Assembly: GCA_018265835.1 (NCBI GenBank)
Contig: JABLYK010000015.1
Span: 1-49,950 of the forward strand
Reading direction: 5' to 3'
DNA: 49,950 nucleotides
Origin: Oscillospiraceae bacterium
GTDB taxonomy: Bacteria > Bacillota > Clostridia > Oscillospirales > Oscillospiraceae
Under the pieces are notes generated by a model. It made no database searches. It was not told the DNA's origin and worked only from the letters and a program-made list of their open reading frames with translations. The position numbers and the translations under genes were made by a program. Shown in pieces: positions 1 through 7,657 of this stretch; positions within the stretch are counted from its first letter, which is position 1, and every line of letters starts with the position of its first letter.

Positions 1-304
1 CGAACGGGCACACGCCGCCGACCGGATGGCCAACCAGCTCCAGCACCTCGTCGGCGCTGAGCATTTTCGCCTTCATGTGGAATTTCTCTTTAAACTTGTG
101 ATTGTCGATGCGGGCGTCGCCGGCAGCAAGAATCAGCATGCAGCCGTCCGCCGTTTTGAACGACAGCGTCTTTGCAATTCTGGCGCCCTCTACACCCAGC
201 GCCTGCGCAGCCAGCTCCACAGTCGCGCTTGATACGGTGAATTCCTGCACCCGGTCCTCCAGACCGAGTTCACGAAAATACGCTCTTCCTGCTTCGATTG
301 ACAT
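1..304 (-). CDS. YbaK/EbsC-family aminoacyl-tRNA deacylase (partial, C-terminus off window)
   Basis: The visible N-terminal 101 residues match the YbaK/EbsC family, which hydrolyses mischarged tRNA (for example Cys-tRNA-Pro) in the cytoplasm. Seen: an opening MSIEAGRAYF, a VSSATVELAAQALG segment, the family signature RIAKTLSFK around residues 43-51, LAAGDARIDN further on, and VGHPVGGVCPF at the window edge. The ATG at 304-302 is preceded by AGGAG at a normal distance. Substrate specificity within the family (Pro, Ala or other) cannot be decided from this part. The gene has its own sigma-A-like promoter at 364-392 and runs divergently from rpe. Confidence 0.85.
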   Translation of the reverse strand, partial: MSIEAGRAYFRELGLEDRVQEFTVSSATVELAAQALGVEGARIAKTLSFKTADGCMLILAAGDARIDNHKFKEKFHMKAKMLSADEVLELVGHPVGGVCPF

Positions 305-363
305 GTTCTTGGCTCCTATCTTCGGGCACGGCTGTCCCCTTGTGTAATTTATTGCATTTTTTA

Positions 364-392
364 ATCATAAACCGTTTCGCGCACGTCGTCAA
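364..392 (-). promoter_or_regulatory. Sigma-A-type promoter for the YbaK-like gene
   Basis: On the minus strand TTGACG (392-387) and TATGAT (369-364) are separated by 17 bases, about 60 bases upstream of the YbaK-like start codon. Confidence 0.6.
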
Positions 393-470
393 GATATAAA
401 ATCCGTCGAACTGCGCAAGTTTTCTCCGATCTCTGTCAAAAAAATTTTGGAAATCCATATGTTTCAATGG

Positions 471-499
471 TTGCGGGGATTTCTTTGATGATGTATAAT
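471..499 (+). promoter_or_regulatory. Sigma-A-type promoter for rpe-recR
   Basis: TTGCGG (471-476), 17 bases, then TATAAT (494-499). Transcription would start near 506, giving rpe a leader of about 130 bases. The rest of the 305-636 gap holds the divergent promoter at 364-392 and the hairpin at 510-535; I saw no gene. Confidence 0.55.
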
Positions 500-509
500 A
501 AATAAATTA

Positions 510-535
510 GGGAGCGGTGCGTCCGCACCGTTCCC
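510..535 (+). other. 5'-terminal hairpin in the rpe leader
   Basis: An 11-base-pair stem (510-520 with 525-535, one G-U pair) closes a GTCC loop. It would sit at the extreme 5' end of the RNA made from the promoter at 471-499. No U-run follows, so it is not a classical terminator; an RNA-stabilising or regulatory leader element is possible. Confidence 0.4.
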
Positions 536-636
536 CTGTATCTGAAAGCAGAGCAGGCCTGCCGCTGCTGCTTTATTTTATGTGTTCCGCCGCGTCCCGG
601 TGACGTGATCTTTTGCGAATTCGGAGCGTATTTCCA

Positions 637-1293
637 ATGGTCAAAATTGCCCCCTCCATTCTTTCCGCCGACTTCTGCAAGCTCGGCAGTGAAATTGAAG
701 AATGCAAAGCCGGCGGCGCCGACTACCTGCACGTTGATGTGATGGACGGTATCTTCGTCCCGAATATTTCAATCGGGATTCCGGTCGTGCAGTCTATTCG
801 GAAGCATACGGATCTGTTTTTGGACGTCCACCTGATGATCGACCGGCCGCACCGCTATGTCGCACAGTTTTGTGACGCCGGAGCGGATCTGGTCGTCTTC
901 CACGCAGAGGCAGACCAGCCGCAGGATCTGCTCGCCGCGATTGACACGGTGAAGGCGCACGGCAAAAAAACAGGGCTTTCCGTGAAGCCCAGAACGCCGG
1001 CGGAAGTGCTGATCCCGTATCTGCCTCTGCTCGATCTTGTACTGGTCATGACGGTGGAGCCCGGCTTCGGCGGGCAGCGCTTTATGGCCGACCAGCTCCC
1101 GAAAATTGCAAAGCTCCGCACCATGATTGACGCCTCCAATCCGGCGTGCGAGCTGGAGGTAGACGGCGGCATTGACGCGAGCACGTCGCCTCTTGTCAAA
1201 ACGGCTGGCGCAAATGTCCTTGTGGCAGGCAGCGCTATTTTCCGCCAGGCGGATCGCGCCGCAGCCATCTACGGCATCCGAAACGCAGAATAA
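637..1293 (+). CDS. rpe: Ribulose-phosphate 3-epimerase
   Basis: Interconverts ribulose 5-phosphate and xylulose 5-phosphate in the non-oxidative pentose phosphate pathway; cytoplasmic TIM barrel. The protein is 218 residues, normal for the family. Seen: the start MVKIAPSILSADF, the metal-site segment HVDVMDGIFVPN, LDVHLMI, VMTVEPGFGGQ and the second catalytic aspartate in VDGGID. The ATG at 637 gives the standard family N-terminus, so an upstream in-frame start at 613 is not used. recR follows after 14 bases, so the two are probably cotranscribed from the promoter at 471-499. Confidence 0.97.
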   Translation: MVKIAPSILSADFCKLGSEIEECKAGGADYLHVDVMDGIFVPNISIGIPVVQSIRKHTDLFLDVHLMIDRPHRYVAQFCDAGADLVVFHAEADQPQDLLAAIDTVKAHGKKTGLSVKPRTPAEVLIPYLPLLDLVLVMTVEPGFGGQRFMADQLPKIAKLRTMIDASNPACELEVDGGIDASTSPLVKTAGANVLVAGSAIFRQADRAAAIYGIRNAE

Positions 1294-1307
1294 GGTAGGG
1301 TTCCAAC

Positions 1308-1907
1308 ATGTCTTTTTTCCCAAACGCTCTCGAAATTCTGATTGATAAATTTGCCTCGCTGCCCGGCATCGGCAAAAAGAGCGCCCAGCGGCTGGCGTTC
1401 CATGTCCTCGCGCTGCCGGAGGAGGATGCGCTCAGCTTCGCCGCCGCGATCGTGGACGCCAAGCGCAGCATTCACTGCTGCTCAGTGTGCCAAAACCTGA
1501 CGGACAGTGAGATCTGCCCGATCTGTGACTCTCCAAAGCGCGACCGGAGCACCATCTGCGTTGTTGCTGAGCCACGTGACGTGCTGTCCTTCGAGCGGAG
1601 CCGGGAATACAACGGTGTGTATCACGTCCTGCACGGCGTGCTTTCGCCGATGAATCACATTGGGCCGGACGATATCCGCATTCAGGAGCTTGTCAAGCGG
1701 GTAGCCGGCGGCGGCATTTCCGAGGTCATTATGGCGACCAACCCGGATACGGAAGGGGAGACGACGGCAACCTATATTTCCCGTCTCCTCAAGCCGTTCG
1801 AGGTAAAGGTCACGCGACTGGCCTACGGAATTCCGGTCGGCTCAAATCTGGAATTTGCGGACGACGCCACGCTTCTGCGTGCGCTTTCCGGCCGCATTGA
1901 AATGTGA
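1308..1907 (+). CDS. recR: Recombination mediator protein RecR
   Basis: RecR works with RecO and RecF to load RecA at gaps in DNA. The 199-residue length is typical. Seen in order: the N-terminal helix-hairpin-helix LPGIGKKSAQRLAFH, the four-cysteine zinc finger (CCSVCQNL then CPIC, residues about 58-75), a Toprim domain (VVAEPRDVLSFER) and the terminal Walker-like region ending in TRLAYGIPVGSNLEFADD. The ATG has an AAGGTAGGG sequence upstream. The usual neighbours dnaX and ybaB are absent; the gene is paired with rpe instead. Confidence 0.97.
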   Translation: MSFFPNALEILIDKFASLPGIGKKSAQRLAFHVLALPEEDALSFAAAIVDAKRSIHCCSVCQNLTDSEICPICDSPKRDRSTICVVAEPRDVLSFERSREYNGVYHVLHGVLSPMNHIGPDDIRIQELVKRVAGGGISEVIMATNPDTEGETTATYISRLLKPFEVKVTRLAYGIPVGSNLEFADDATLLRALSGRIEM

Positions 1908-1966
1908 GGTTTAGTCCCGGCCGTTTCCGGCAATACTGAACTCAGGCATTTCCCTACATACAATGG

Positions 1967-2243
1967 TAGCATCGCTTGACAAGGGGATACACGCCTGACG
2001 GCGTGTCTTTCCGGCGCTTTTCGGTCTTTTCGCTTTGATGGGCGTCAGCCCATCTGCATCTCAAAAACCAAAAATCGCTCATAAATCCATTGCCGTCAGG
2101 TGCTCGCAGTTTTGCCGGAGCAGAAAAATGTTCAGGCAATGAAAAGCCCGCAGGGAATACTTGCTGTATTGTCAAGGGCTTTGAAGCGGCATGGGCGTTT
2201 TTCTGCCCGTCAAAACCGTGCATGCTCTTGTCAAGCGATGCTA
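1967..2243. mobile_element. MITE-like non-autonomous element with 17-bp terminal inverted repeats
   Basis: A perfect 17-bp inverted repeat, TAGCATCGCTTGACAAG, bounds the element (1967-1983, reverse complement at 2227-2243). Inside are two strong hairpins: 1989-2006 (7-bp stem, loop TGAC) and 2037-2054 (7-bp stem, loop GTCA). No transposase is encoded. A 99-codon open frame crosses it on minus but runs past both ends and resembles no protein family I recognise beyond similar short hypothetical proteins predicted from dispersed repeats in gut Clostridia. No clear target duplication is visible beyond a GG at each edge. It fills most of the 395-base gap between recR and rnj; the remaining bases show no promoter I trust. 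Confidence 0.7.
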
Positions 2244-2302
2244 GGAACACCAAAAAATAATCCGTCCCCGGTCATCTGCCGGAGACGCTAAAGGAGAATT
2301 CA

Positions 2303-3961
2303 ATGGCATCAAAACTGAAAATCATTCCGCTCGGCGGTCTGGGTGAGATCGGCAAAAACCTGACCGTCTACGAGTATGGAAAAGACATCATTCTGGTTGA
2401 CTGCGGCATGGGCTTCCCGGATCAGAGTCTCTATGGCGTAGATATGGTCATTCCCGACATCACGTATCTGAAGAGCAACCGGGATCACATCCGTGGCATG
2501 ATTATTACGCACGGGCATGAAGATCACATCGGCGCGATCCCGTACGTGCTGCGTGAGCTGGACATTCCCATCTACACCGCACCGCTGACCGCTGCCATCA
2601 TTGAGCTGAAGCTGGAGGAGCACGATCTGCTGTATCACACGCAGATTTTCACCAAAAATCCGGGCGACCGGTTCAAGCTCGGCTGCTTCGAGGTTGAGTT
2701 CATCCACGTCAACCACAGCATCGCCGACGCGGTGGCGCTGGCGATCAAGACCCCGATCGGCACCATCATCCAAACCGGCGACTTCAAAATTGACATCACC
2801 CCCATACAGGGCGGCATGATCGACCTGCCGCGTCTCGGCCAGCTCGGAAACGAGGGCGTTCTGGCGCTGCTGTCCGATTCCACAAACGTGGAGCGTCCGG
2901 GCTATTCCGCGTCGGAAAGCCGGGTGGGGGACTGCTTCGACGAGCTTTTTAAAAACTGTGACAAGCGCATCATCGTTACCACTTTTGCCTCCAACGTTCA
3001 CCGCCTGCAGCAGATCATCAACGTCGCTGCGAAGTACAAGCGGAAGGTCGGTATCACGGGGCGCAGCATGGAAAACGTCATGCGCGTCGCAACCGAACTG
3101 GACTATGTGGACATTCCGGAGGGCGTCATGGTAGACATGGCGCATATCGGGAGCCTTCCGAAGAACAAAACCGTCGTCATCTGCACCGGCAGTCAGGGCG
3201 AAACCATGTCGGCGCTCTATCGCATGGCGTTTTCCGAGCACCGGCAAGTCTCCATCAACGCAGGTGACCGCGTGATCATCTCCGCCTCGGCCATTCCGGG
3301 CAATGAGACGACCATCAGCAAGGTCATTGACGAGCTGTTCCAGAAGGGCGCAGAGGTCATTTATGACCGCAACACGCCGCTGCATGTCTCCGGTCACGCC
3401 TGTCAGGAAGAGCTGAAAATGATGCTTGCGCTGACCAAGCCGCAGTATTTCATCCCTGTACACGGTGAATACCGGATGCTCTGCAAGCACGCCGAGATCG
3501 CAAAATTGATGGGCGTCGAGCCGAAAAACGTGGTGATTTCCGAAAACGGAAAAGTCATCGAGCTTACCAAACGCAGCATCAAATCAACCTCCAGCGTACC
3601 AGCAGGCGACGTATATATCGACGGAACCGGCGTCGGCGACGTCGGAAGCGCCGTGTTGCGCGACCGGCGGCATCTGGCCGAGGACGGCGTCGTCATGGCG
3701 ATCGTCACGCTTTCTGCCGACGACGGAAAGCCCATCGCCCAGCCGGAGATCATTACCCGCGGCTTTGTCTATGTGAAAGAGGCGGAAAAACTGATCGACG
3801 AGCTGAAGCGCGTTGTCAACGAAAGTATGGATAGCTGCGAGCGCCAGCACATCACGGAGTGGTCCGCCATCAAGGGCCGCATCAAATCCAACATTTCAGG
3901 CTACCTCTACAAAACGACGCGGCGCAGCCCCATGATTCTGCCGGTCATCATTGAAGTCTGA
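2303..3961 (+). CDS. rnj: Ribonuclease J
   Basis: Metallo-beta-lactamase/beta-CASP ribonuclease with 5'-3' exonuclease and endonuclease activity, central to mRNA turnover and rRNA maturation in Firmicutes. It is 552 residues, the usual length. Seen: the family N-terminus IIPLGGLGEIGKN, the zinc-binding HGHEDH motif (residues 70-75), downstream metal ligands in VNHSIADA and TGDFKID, the beta-CASP segment (TTFASNVHR, TGRSMENV, CTGSQGE), the C-terminal HVSGHA and PVHGEYRML. AAGGAG lies 7 bases before the ATG. An arsC-like gene follows after 21 bases. Its own promoter is not evident; a MITE-like element lies immediately upstream. Confidence 0.97.
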   Translation: MASKLKIIPLGGLGEIGKNLTVYEYGKDIILVDCGMGFPDQSLYGVDMVIPDITYLKSNRDHIRGMIITHGHEDHIGAIPYVLRELDIPIYTAPLTAAIIELKLEEHDLLYHTQIFTKNPGDRFKLGCFEVEFIHVNHSIADAVALAIKTPIGTIIQTGDFKIDITPIQGGMIDLPRLGQLGNEGVLALLSDSTNVERPGYSASESRVGDCFDELFKNCDKRIIVTTFASNVHRLQQIINVAAKYKRKVGITGRSMENVMRVATELDYVDIPEGVMVDMAHIGSLPKNKTVVICTGSQGETMSALYRMAFSEHRQVSINAGDRVIISASAIPGNETTISKVIDELFQKGAEVIYDRNTPLHVSGHACQEELKMMLALTKPQYFIPVHGEYRMLCKHAEIAKLMGVEPKNVVISENGKVIELTKRSIKSTSSVPAGDVYIDGTGVGDVGSAVLRDRRHLAEDGVVMAIVTLSADDGKPIAQPEIITRGFVYVKEAEKLIDELKRVVNESMDSCERQHITEWSAIKGRIKSNISGYLYKTTRRSPMILPVIIEV

Positions 3962-3982
3962 CCGGAGCTGGGGAGAGACGCT

Positions 3983-4315
3983 ATGAACATTCAGATCTGG
4001 GGTAAATCCAAGTGCTTCGACACCAAAAAGGCAGAACGGTATTTTAAAGAGCGCAGGATCAAATATCAATATATTGACCTGCTCCGGTACGGCATGAGCC
4101 GCGGCGAGCTTACAAGCGTAAAAAACGCGGTTGGGCTGGACGCGCTCGCCGACCCGAAGGCCGCGGATTATCCGCTGCTGCAATATCTGGCCTACGACGC
4201 CGACAAGCTGGAAAAGCTGCTGGAAATGCCGGAGCTACTGAAAACCCCCATCGTCCGTAACGGAAAAAAAGCCACCGTCGGCTATTGCCCGGACGTATGG
4301 AAAGACTGGGATTAA
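3983..4315 (+). CDS. ArsC/Spx-family thioredoxin-fold protein
   Basis: A 110-residue protein of the arsenate reductase (glutaredoxin-coupled)/Spx/MgsR superfamily. Seen: the N-terminal IWGKSKCFDTKKAERYF with a single active-site-type cysteine at residue 11 and no CxxC, a central helix, and the conserved C-terminal TPIVRNGKKATVGYCPDVW. Members either reduce arsenate or act as redox regulators; with no ars operon nearby a redox or unknown role is as likely. It is probably cotranscribed with rnj (21-base gap, GGGGAG ribosome binding site) and ends in the bidirectional terminator at 4314-4360. Confidence 0.85.
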   Translation: MNIQIWGKSKCFDTKKAERYFKERRIKYQYIDLLRYGMSRGELTSVKNAVGLDALADPKAADYPLLQYLAYDADKLEKLLEMPELLKTPIVRNGKKATVGYCPDVWKDWD

Positions 4316-4360
4316 AATCAAAAGAACGCCTGTACATAGCACAGGCGTTCTTTTGATTTT
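4314..4360. terminator. Bidirectional intrinsic terminator between arsC-like gene and serpin
   Basis: A 20-bp stem (AAAATCAAAAGAACGCCTGT and its complement) with a 7-base loop, A-rich on one side and T-rich on the other, lies between two convergent genes and overlaps both stop codons. Confidence 0.9.
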
Positions 4361-5813
4361 ATACAGGCTGATTCACAACGCCGGCAAACAGCGGCAGGCC
4401 GTCCGCGCCGGTGATGACAAAAAGAAACGGGCGATCCAGCACAAAATCCACTTCATCCTCTGGCGGCATTGCCGCCCCACACTTCTGCATGACCGTATAC
4501 GCCGCCGCAGTACAGCCTTCTTCATCCACCATTACCCGCGCGGCATGTCTGACGGAATCCAGGCCAATGCCATTCACATCCGGCGTAAGGGGAGAAAAAT
4601 CGGCAGCCACATCGTCAAACACATCTGTCACACCCAATTCTTTGAGTCCGTCTTTCAAATCGACATCGGAAACAACGTCAAATTTCGGCATCGCCAAATT
4701 GACGGTTAAGAACTTTTTGTTTGCCCATCCGCCATCCAGTTGATTTCCGGTTGAAACCAACTCCATGACCGCGCTGTCCGACAGCAGATCCCCGACCGAA
4801 ACGCCTTCGTCCGGCAGAATGAGCCACATGCTTCCGCTCTCATCCAGTCCCTGCGCCACAGCGGAAAAGCCGTCGCCCCAAAAGTAATGTTTGCTGCTGC
4901 TCCGATGCATGAAATCACAGGTCACGTCGCCGCTGGCTGCATGGAAGGTCCCAGCTTCCGTCGCAGATTCCGAAAATTGTTCACTCCACTTCGCCTGAAA
5001 ATAGATCGTAGACGCCAGCGCCAGAATCGTCTGGCGATCCAATTTCATATCAGATGCCTGCTCCTGCAGCAAGCCGCCCGTCTGCTCATTCAGCCAGTCC
5101 TGCAACGCCTTTGTGAACTCCGCCGAGCCCATCTCGCCCCGATAGGAAGATACATAATAGGTTTTGGCCAGTCGGTTCAGCGTGGACTGCTTGAAATTCA
5201 CAGTTTCATTCATCCAAAGCGAATTGGCCAGAACGCTGGTCACAGCGCCGTCCTTGCAATAATTTGCATTCCACAGCGCGGATACCCGCTCCCGAAGCGG
5301 CTCAATTTGCGTTTCGCCCAGCAGATTCAGAATCTGCTGCCGGGTGTTTCCATCCGTAATTTCGGCCAGCATGCTCAGCGCCATGTAGACATTCAGCGGG
5401 GAATAGACGTGATTTTCCGTCTCTGCGCCGGACAGGAACTGCCGCATCGTTGCCGTAAAGAAGCCATTCAAACCGTCGGCATATCCGTCCGGCTGGTCTT
5501 GCTGTGCCCGCCGCGATGCCAGCCACGCGTCATACGCCTCGGAAAACGCCTCGTTATCGAGTTCGCCATAGTCCGTTTCGTTCGGATAGGGCGCCATTTC
5601 CGGATATTCCGCCTCTGCAAGCGCATAAGTACTGCCACCCGGACCACTTTTTCCGAAAATACAGGCCAGTACAACACACAGGCAGGCAGCTGCCGCAACG
5701 CAGCGGATCCACAGCCGCCGTTTGCTTTTGTGCTTCTTTCTGGTTTGTTCCGCTTCCGCAATCAAATCCTCATCCAGCATCCCAATCGCATCGCTGAATT
5801 TTTCTGCTTTCAT
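4359..5813 (-). CDS. Membrane-anchored serpin with an anti-sigma-like N-terminal region
   Basis: A 484-residue protein. Residues 1-30 form a cytoplasmic segment (EKFSDAIGMLDEDLIAEAE) of the type found on proteins encoded just after ECF sigma factors in Clostridia, 34-54 a membrane helix, 55-112 a linker rich in acidic residues and proline, and about 113-484 a complete serpin fold (start NHVYSPLNVYMALSMLAE, family C-terminus RPFLFVI). The hinge at 430-438 (DEEGCTAAA) is alanine-rich as in inhibitory serpins; the scissile bond should fall near GAA at 446-448, suggesting an elastase-like target. Start: ATG at 5813 with AAGGAGGG; it overlaps the sigma stop codon (ATGA). Likely a cell-surface serine protease inhibitor; the anti-sigma role is inferred. 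Confidence 0.88.
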   Translation of the reverse strand: MKAEKFSDAIGMLDEDLIAEAEQTRKKHKSKRRLWIRCVAAAACLCVVLACIFGKSGPGGSTYALAEAEYPEMAPYPNETDYGELDNEAFSEAYDAWLASRRAQQDQPDGYADGLNGFFTATMRQFLSGAETENHVYSPLNVYMALSMLAEITDGNTRQQILNLLGETQIEPLRERVSALWNANYCKDGAVTSVLANSLWMNETVNFKQSTLNRLAKTYYVSSYRGEMGSAEFTKALQDWLNEQTGGLLQEQASDMKLDRQTILALASTIYFQAKWSEQFSESATEAGTFHAASGDVTCDFMHRSSSKHYFWGDGFSAVAQGLDESGSMWLILPDEGVSVGDLLSDSAVMELVSTGNQLDGGWANKKFLTVNLAMPKFDVVSDVDLKDGLKELGVTDVFDDVAADFSPLTPDVNGIGLDSVRHAARVMVDEEGCTAAAYTVMQKCGAAMPPEDEVDFVLDRPFLFVITGADGLPLFAGVVNQPV

Positions 5814-6370
5814 AATACAAATCCCTCCTTTTCCAAGTAGGTTTTTAACCCCATCCGCGTGCGGTACAGCAGACTTTTGACCTTTGATTCCCGCATGCCA
5901 CAATAGTCCGCCACCTCCCGCAGCGAGTCCATGAAATAATACCGGACGATAAATGTGTTTCGTGCCTCCGGAGATGTCGTGCGAAGGTATGCGCTGATCG
6001 TCTCCGCCAGCAGATGCAGATCCACGCTTTCGCCCGTGGTGTCGCCGCCGGAAACGCATTCCTCCAGCTCAGAAAGGGAGACGGCATAGGCCGACGTTTT
6101 TCGCTTTTCGCTGTTGCGCTTTCGGAAAATGTCAATGGATAGTTGCCGTGTGATTTTCCCCAGATAGGTGGACAGCACGCCCGGCCAATGCGGCGGCATG
6201 GAGTCCCATGCTTTCAGATAGGTGTCGTTCACGCTCTCCTGACTGTCTTCCACATCCGCGAGAATGTTATAGGCGATCTTCATAAGGTAGTGTCCGTATT
6301 TCTGTTCCGTTTCCCGGATGGCGGCTTCCTCCCGCTGCCAGTACAGCGCAACAATATCCTCGTCCTGCAT
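5810..6370 (-). CDS. ECF-type RNA polymerase sigma factor
   Basis: A 186-residue sigma-70-family factor of the extracytoplasmic-function type, with region 2 (YNILADVEDSQESVNDTYLKAW) and region 4 (SLREVADYCGMRESKVKSLL) and nothing between or beyond, as expected for ECF factors. The ATG at 6370 has AAGGGGG upstream; an in-frame TTG seven codons earlier would place that Shine-Dalgarno inside the gene and is rejected. The stop overlaps the serpin start (ATGA), so the two are translationally coupled. About 60 bases upstream a TGCAACC (minus strand 6438-6432) resembles an ECF -35 box, followed 16 bases later by GGGATA; autoregulation is possible but weakly supported. Confidence 0.9.
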   Translation of the reverse strand: MQDEDIVALYWQREEAAIRETEQKYGHYLMKIAYNILADVEDSQESVNDTYLKAWDSMPPHWPGVLSTYLGKITRQLSIDIFRKRNSEKRKTSAYAVSLSELEECVSGGDTTGESVDLHLLAETISAYLRTTSPEARNTFIVRYYFMDSLREVADYCGMRESKVKSLLYRTRMGLKTYLEKEGFVL

Positions 6371-6446
6371 CCGTATCCCCCTTTCGTACAATTGGCGCCT
6401 CTGTATCTATATCCCGTAAAAAATCGAATTTGGTTGCATGGGATGC

Positions 6447-6486
6447 AAAAAAATCCTCTCGTATGAAAATACGGGAGGATTTTTTT
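6447..6486. terminator. Intrinsic terminator downstream of the DUF3048 gene or upstream of the sigma gene
   Basis: An 18-bp stem with one mismatch and a GAAA loop, flanked by seven A on one side and seven T on the other. It lies 13 bases after the DUF3048 stop on minus and would also insulate the sigma-serpin operon. Confidence 0.88.
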
Positions 6487-6498
6487 GCTGGGGCGCAA

Positions 6499-7539
6499 TC
6501 AGGCAAACGTGGCCGAGCCGCCGTTTGTCGGCACCACGCCGACGTATGTGGTGCCGCGCGCAAGATTCAGCGGCGTGCCGTCCGCAAGCGTGTAGGTAAA
6601 GCAGTCGTTGATGCTGCTGCGCGACCACTTGATCGGCACATATTTACCACCGCAGGCGAGATAGCCGTCACCGCTGCCGGTCAATTCAACCGCGAGACGG
6701 CCGTAACTGTCCACCGTGGACATTGCCGCAGACAGCACCAGAACGTTGCTGAAAGCAACTTTTTCACCTGTCGCACCGTCTTTATAATCGTCATTATACT
6801 GCACAGCGGTATACTTGCCGGAATCTGACTGATACGTAAACTGTGTCGATTTGGATGTATTGAACGTCACCTGGATGGTGGCCGCATCTCCTGTGCACTG
6901 CGATACGGCGTCGTCCGAGAAAGTCAGACCGGTCTTATAGCCGCTGTTGTGTTCCGTGCGGAAGCCATACTCCTGCACCAGATCCGCGACCTTCGTGCCA
7001 TGGAAGAACAGGGTGTGCTCAGACCCGTGCTGACCACGGCTGGAGTCGCGGTAGAAAATCGCAGAAGAGGCCTTGGCATCGCGCACGCCGTCAAAATTGT
7101 CGGCGTTGTAAGTCTTTACATCGCTGTACGCCTGCTCGCTTCCGCCGCCATGGATCACAATCGCGTCATAAGACAACGCGACGCTCAGATAGTAGGGGCG
7201 CAGGCTACGGATGCTGCCGACGGCTTCCAGATCGGAGAGATCGCTGAAGATCGCCATCATACGGGTGATGCCCCCCTCAGCGGGAATTTCATAAATCATA
7301 TCCGCGCTGCCAACGCCGACTTGCGGCTGCGCGTAAATGATATTGTTAATCATAACAGCGTATGGACGCGTATTCGCCGGCTCCTCATCCAGAAGCTCGC
7401 CAGTCAGCGGCGCATAATAGGTCTGATTTTTTGCGTCGGTCTTGTTATTGGACACAGACGGCTTCTCAGACTTCGGTCCGCCGCAGCCACTGCACAGAAT
7501 CAATGCCAATGCGAGCAAAATTGCCAGATATCGTTTCAA
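6499..7539 (-). CDS. DUF3048-domain lipoprotein (YerB-like)
   Basis: A 346-residue predicted lipoprotein. The N-terminus has lysine-arginine, a hydrophobic stretch (LAILLALALILCSGC) and a cysteine that would be lipidated, then a Ser/Asn/Lys-rich linker. The rest matches the DUF3048 family of Firmicutes envelope proteins: LTGELLDEEPANTRPYAVMI, the segment MIYEIPAEGGITRMMAIF, and SIRSLRPYYL near residue 115. The molecular role is unknown. I prefer the TTG start at 7539, which puts GAGGTG at proper distance; an upstream GTG lies inside that ribosome binding site. The promoter at 7572-7600 drives it, overlapping the promoter of the divergent DUF436 gene. Confidence 0.85.
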   Translation of the reverse strand: MKRYLAILLALALILCSGCGGPKSEKPSVSNNKTDAKNQTYYAPLTGELLDEEPANTRPYAVMINNIIYAQPQVGVGSADMIYEIPAEGGITRMMAIFSDLSDLEAVGSIRSLRPYYLSVALSYDAIVIHGGGSEQAYSDVKTYNADNFDGVRDAKASSAIFYRDSSRGQHGSEHTLFFHGTKVADLVQEYGFRTEHNSGYKTGLTFSDDAVSQCTGDAATIQVTFNTSKSTQFTYQSDSGKYTAVQYNDDYKDGATGEKVAFSNVLVLSAAMSTVDSYGRLAVELTGSGDGYLACGGKYVPIKWSRSSINDCFTYTLADGTPLNLARGTTYVGVVPTNGGSATFA

Positions 7540-7571
7540 GCAAAACACCTCATTTCTTTTTGCTGAATTGT

Positions 7572-7600
7572 ATGATACACGCTTCGCAGACGATTGTCAA
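7572..7600 (-). promoter_or_regulatory. Promoter for the DUF3048 gene, sharing its -35 with the divergent promoter
   Basis: Minus strand TTGACA (7600-7595), 17 bases, TATCAT (7577-7572). The -35 occupies nearly the same bases as the -35 of the opposite promoter at 7594-7622. Confidence 0.7.
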
Positions 7601-7622
7601 ACCTTCTCAGACGTGCTATCAT
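7594..7622 (+). promoter_or_regulatory. Promoter for the DUF436 gene
   Basis: TTGTCA (7594-7599), 17 bases, TATCAT (7617-7622); the start codon follows 35 bases downstream. The -35 overlaps that of the minus-strand promoter by five bases. Confidence 0.65.
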
Positions 7623-7657
7623 AAATATCATATCTTAAATTTTGGAGATGGATTGCA

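Noticed and set aside
1954..2253. A 99-residue hypothetical protein between recR and rnj
   Set aside because: The frame runs across both terminal inverted repeats of the MITE-like element and has no ribosome binding site; repeat-derived.
5814..6059. N-terminal extension of the serpin by 82 codons
   Set aside because: It overlaps the sigma gene; AAGGAGGG and the ATGA overlap fix the start at 5813.
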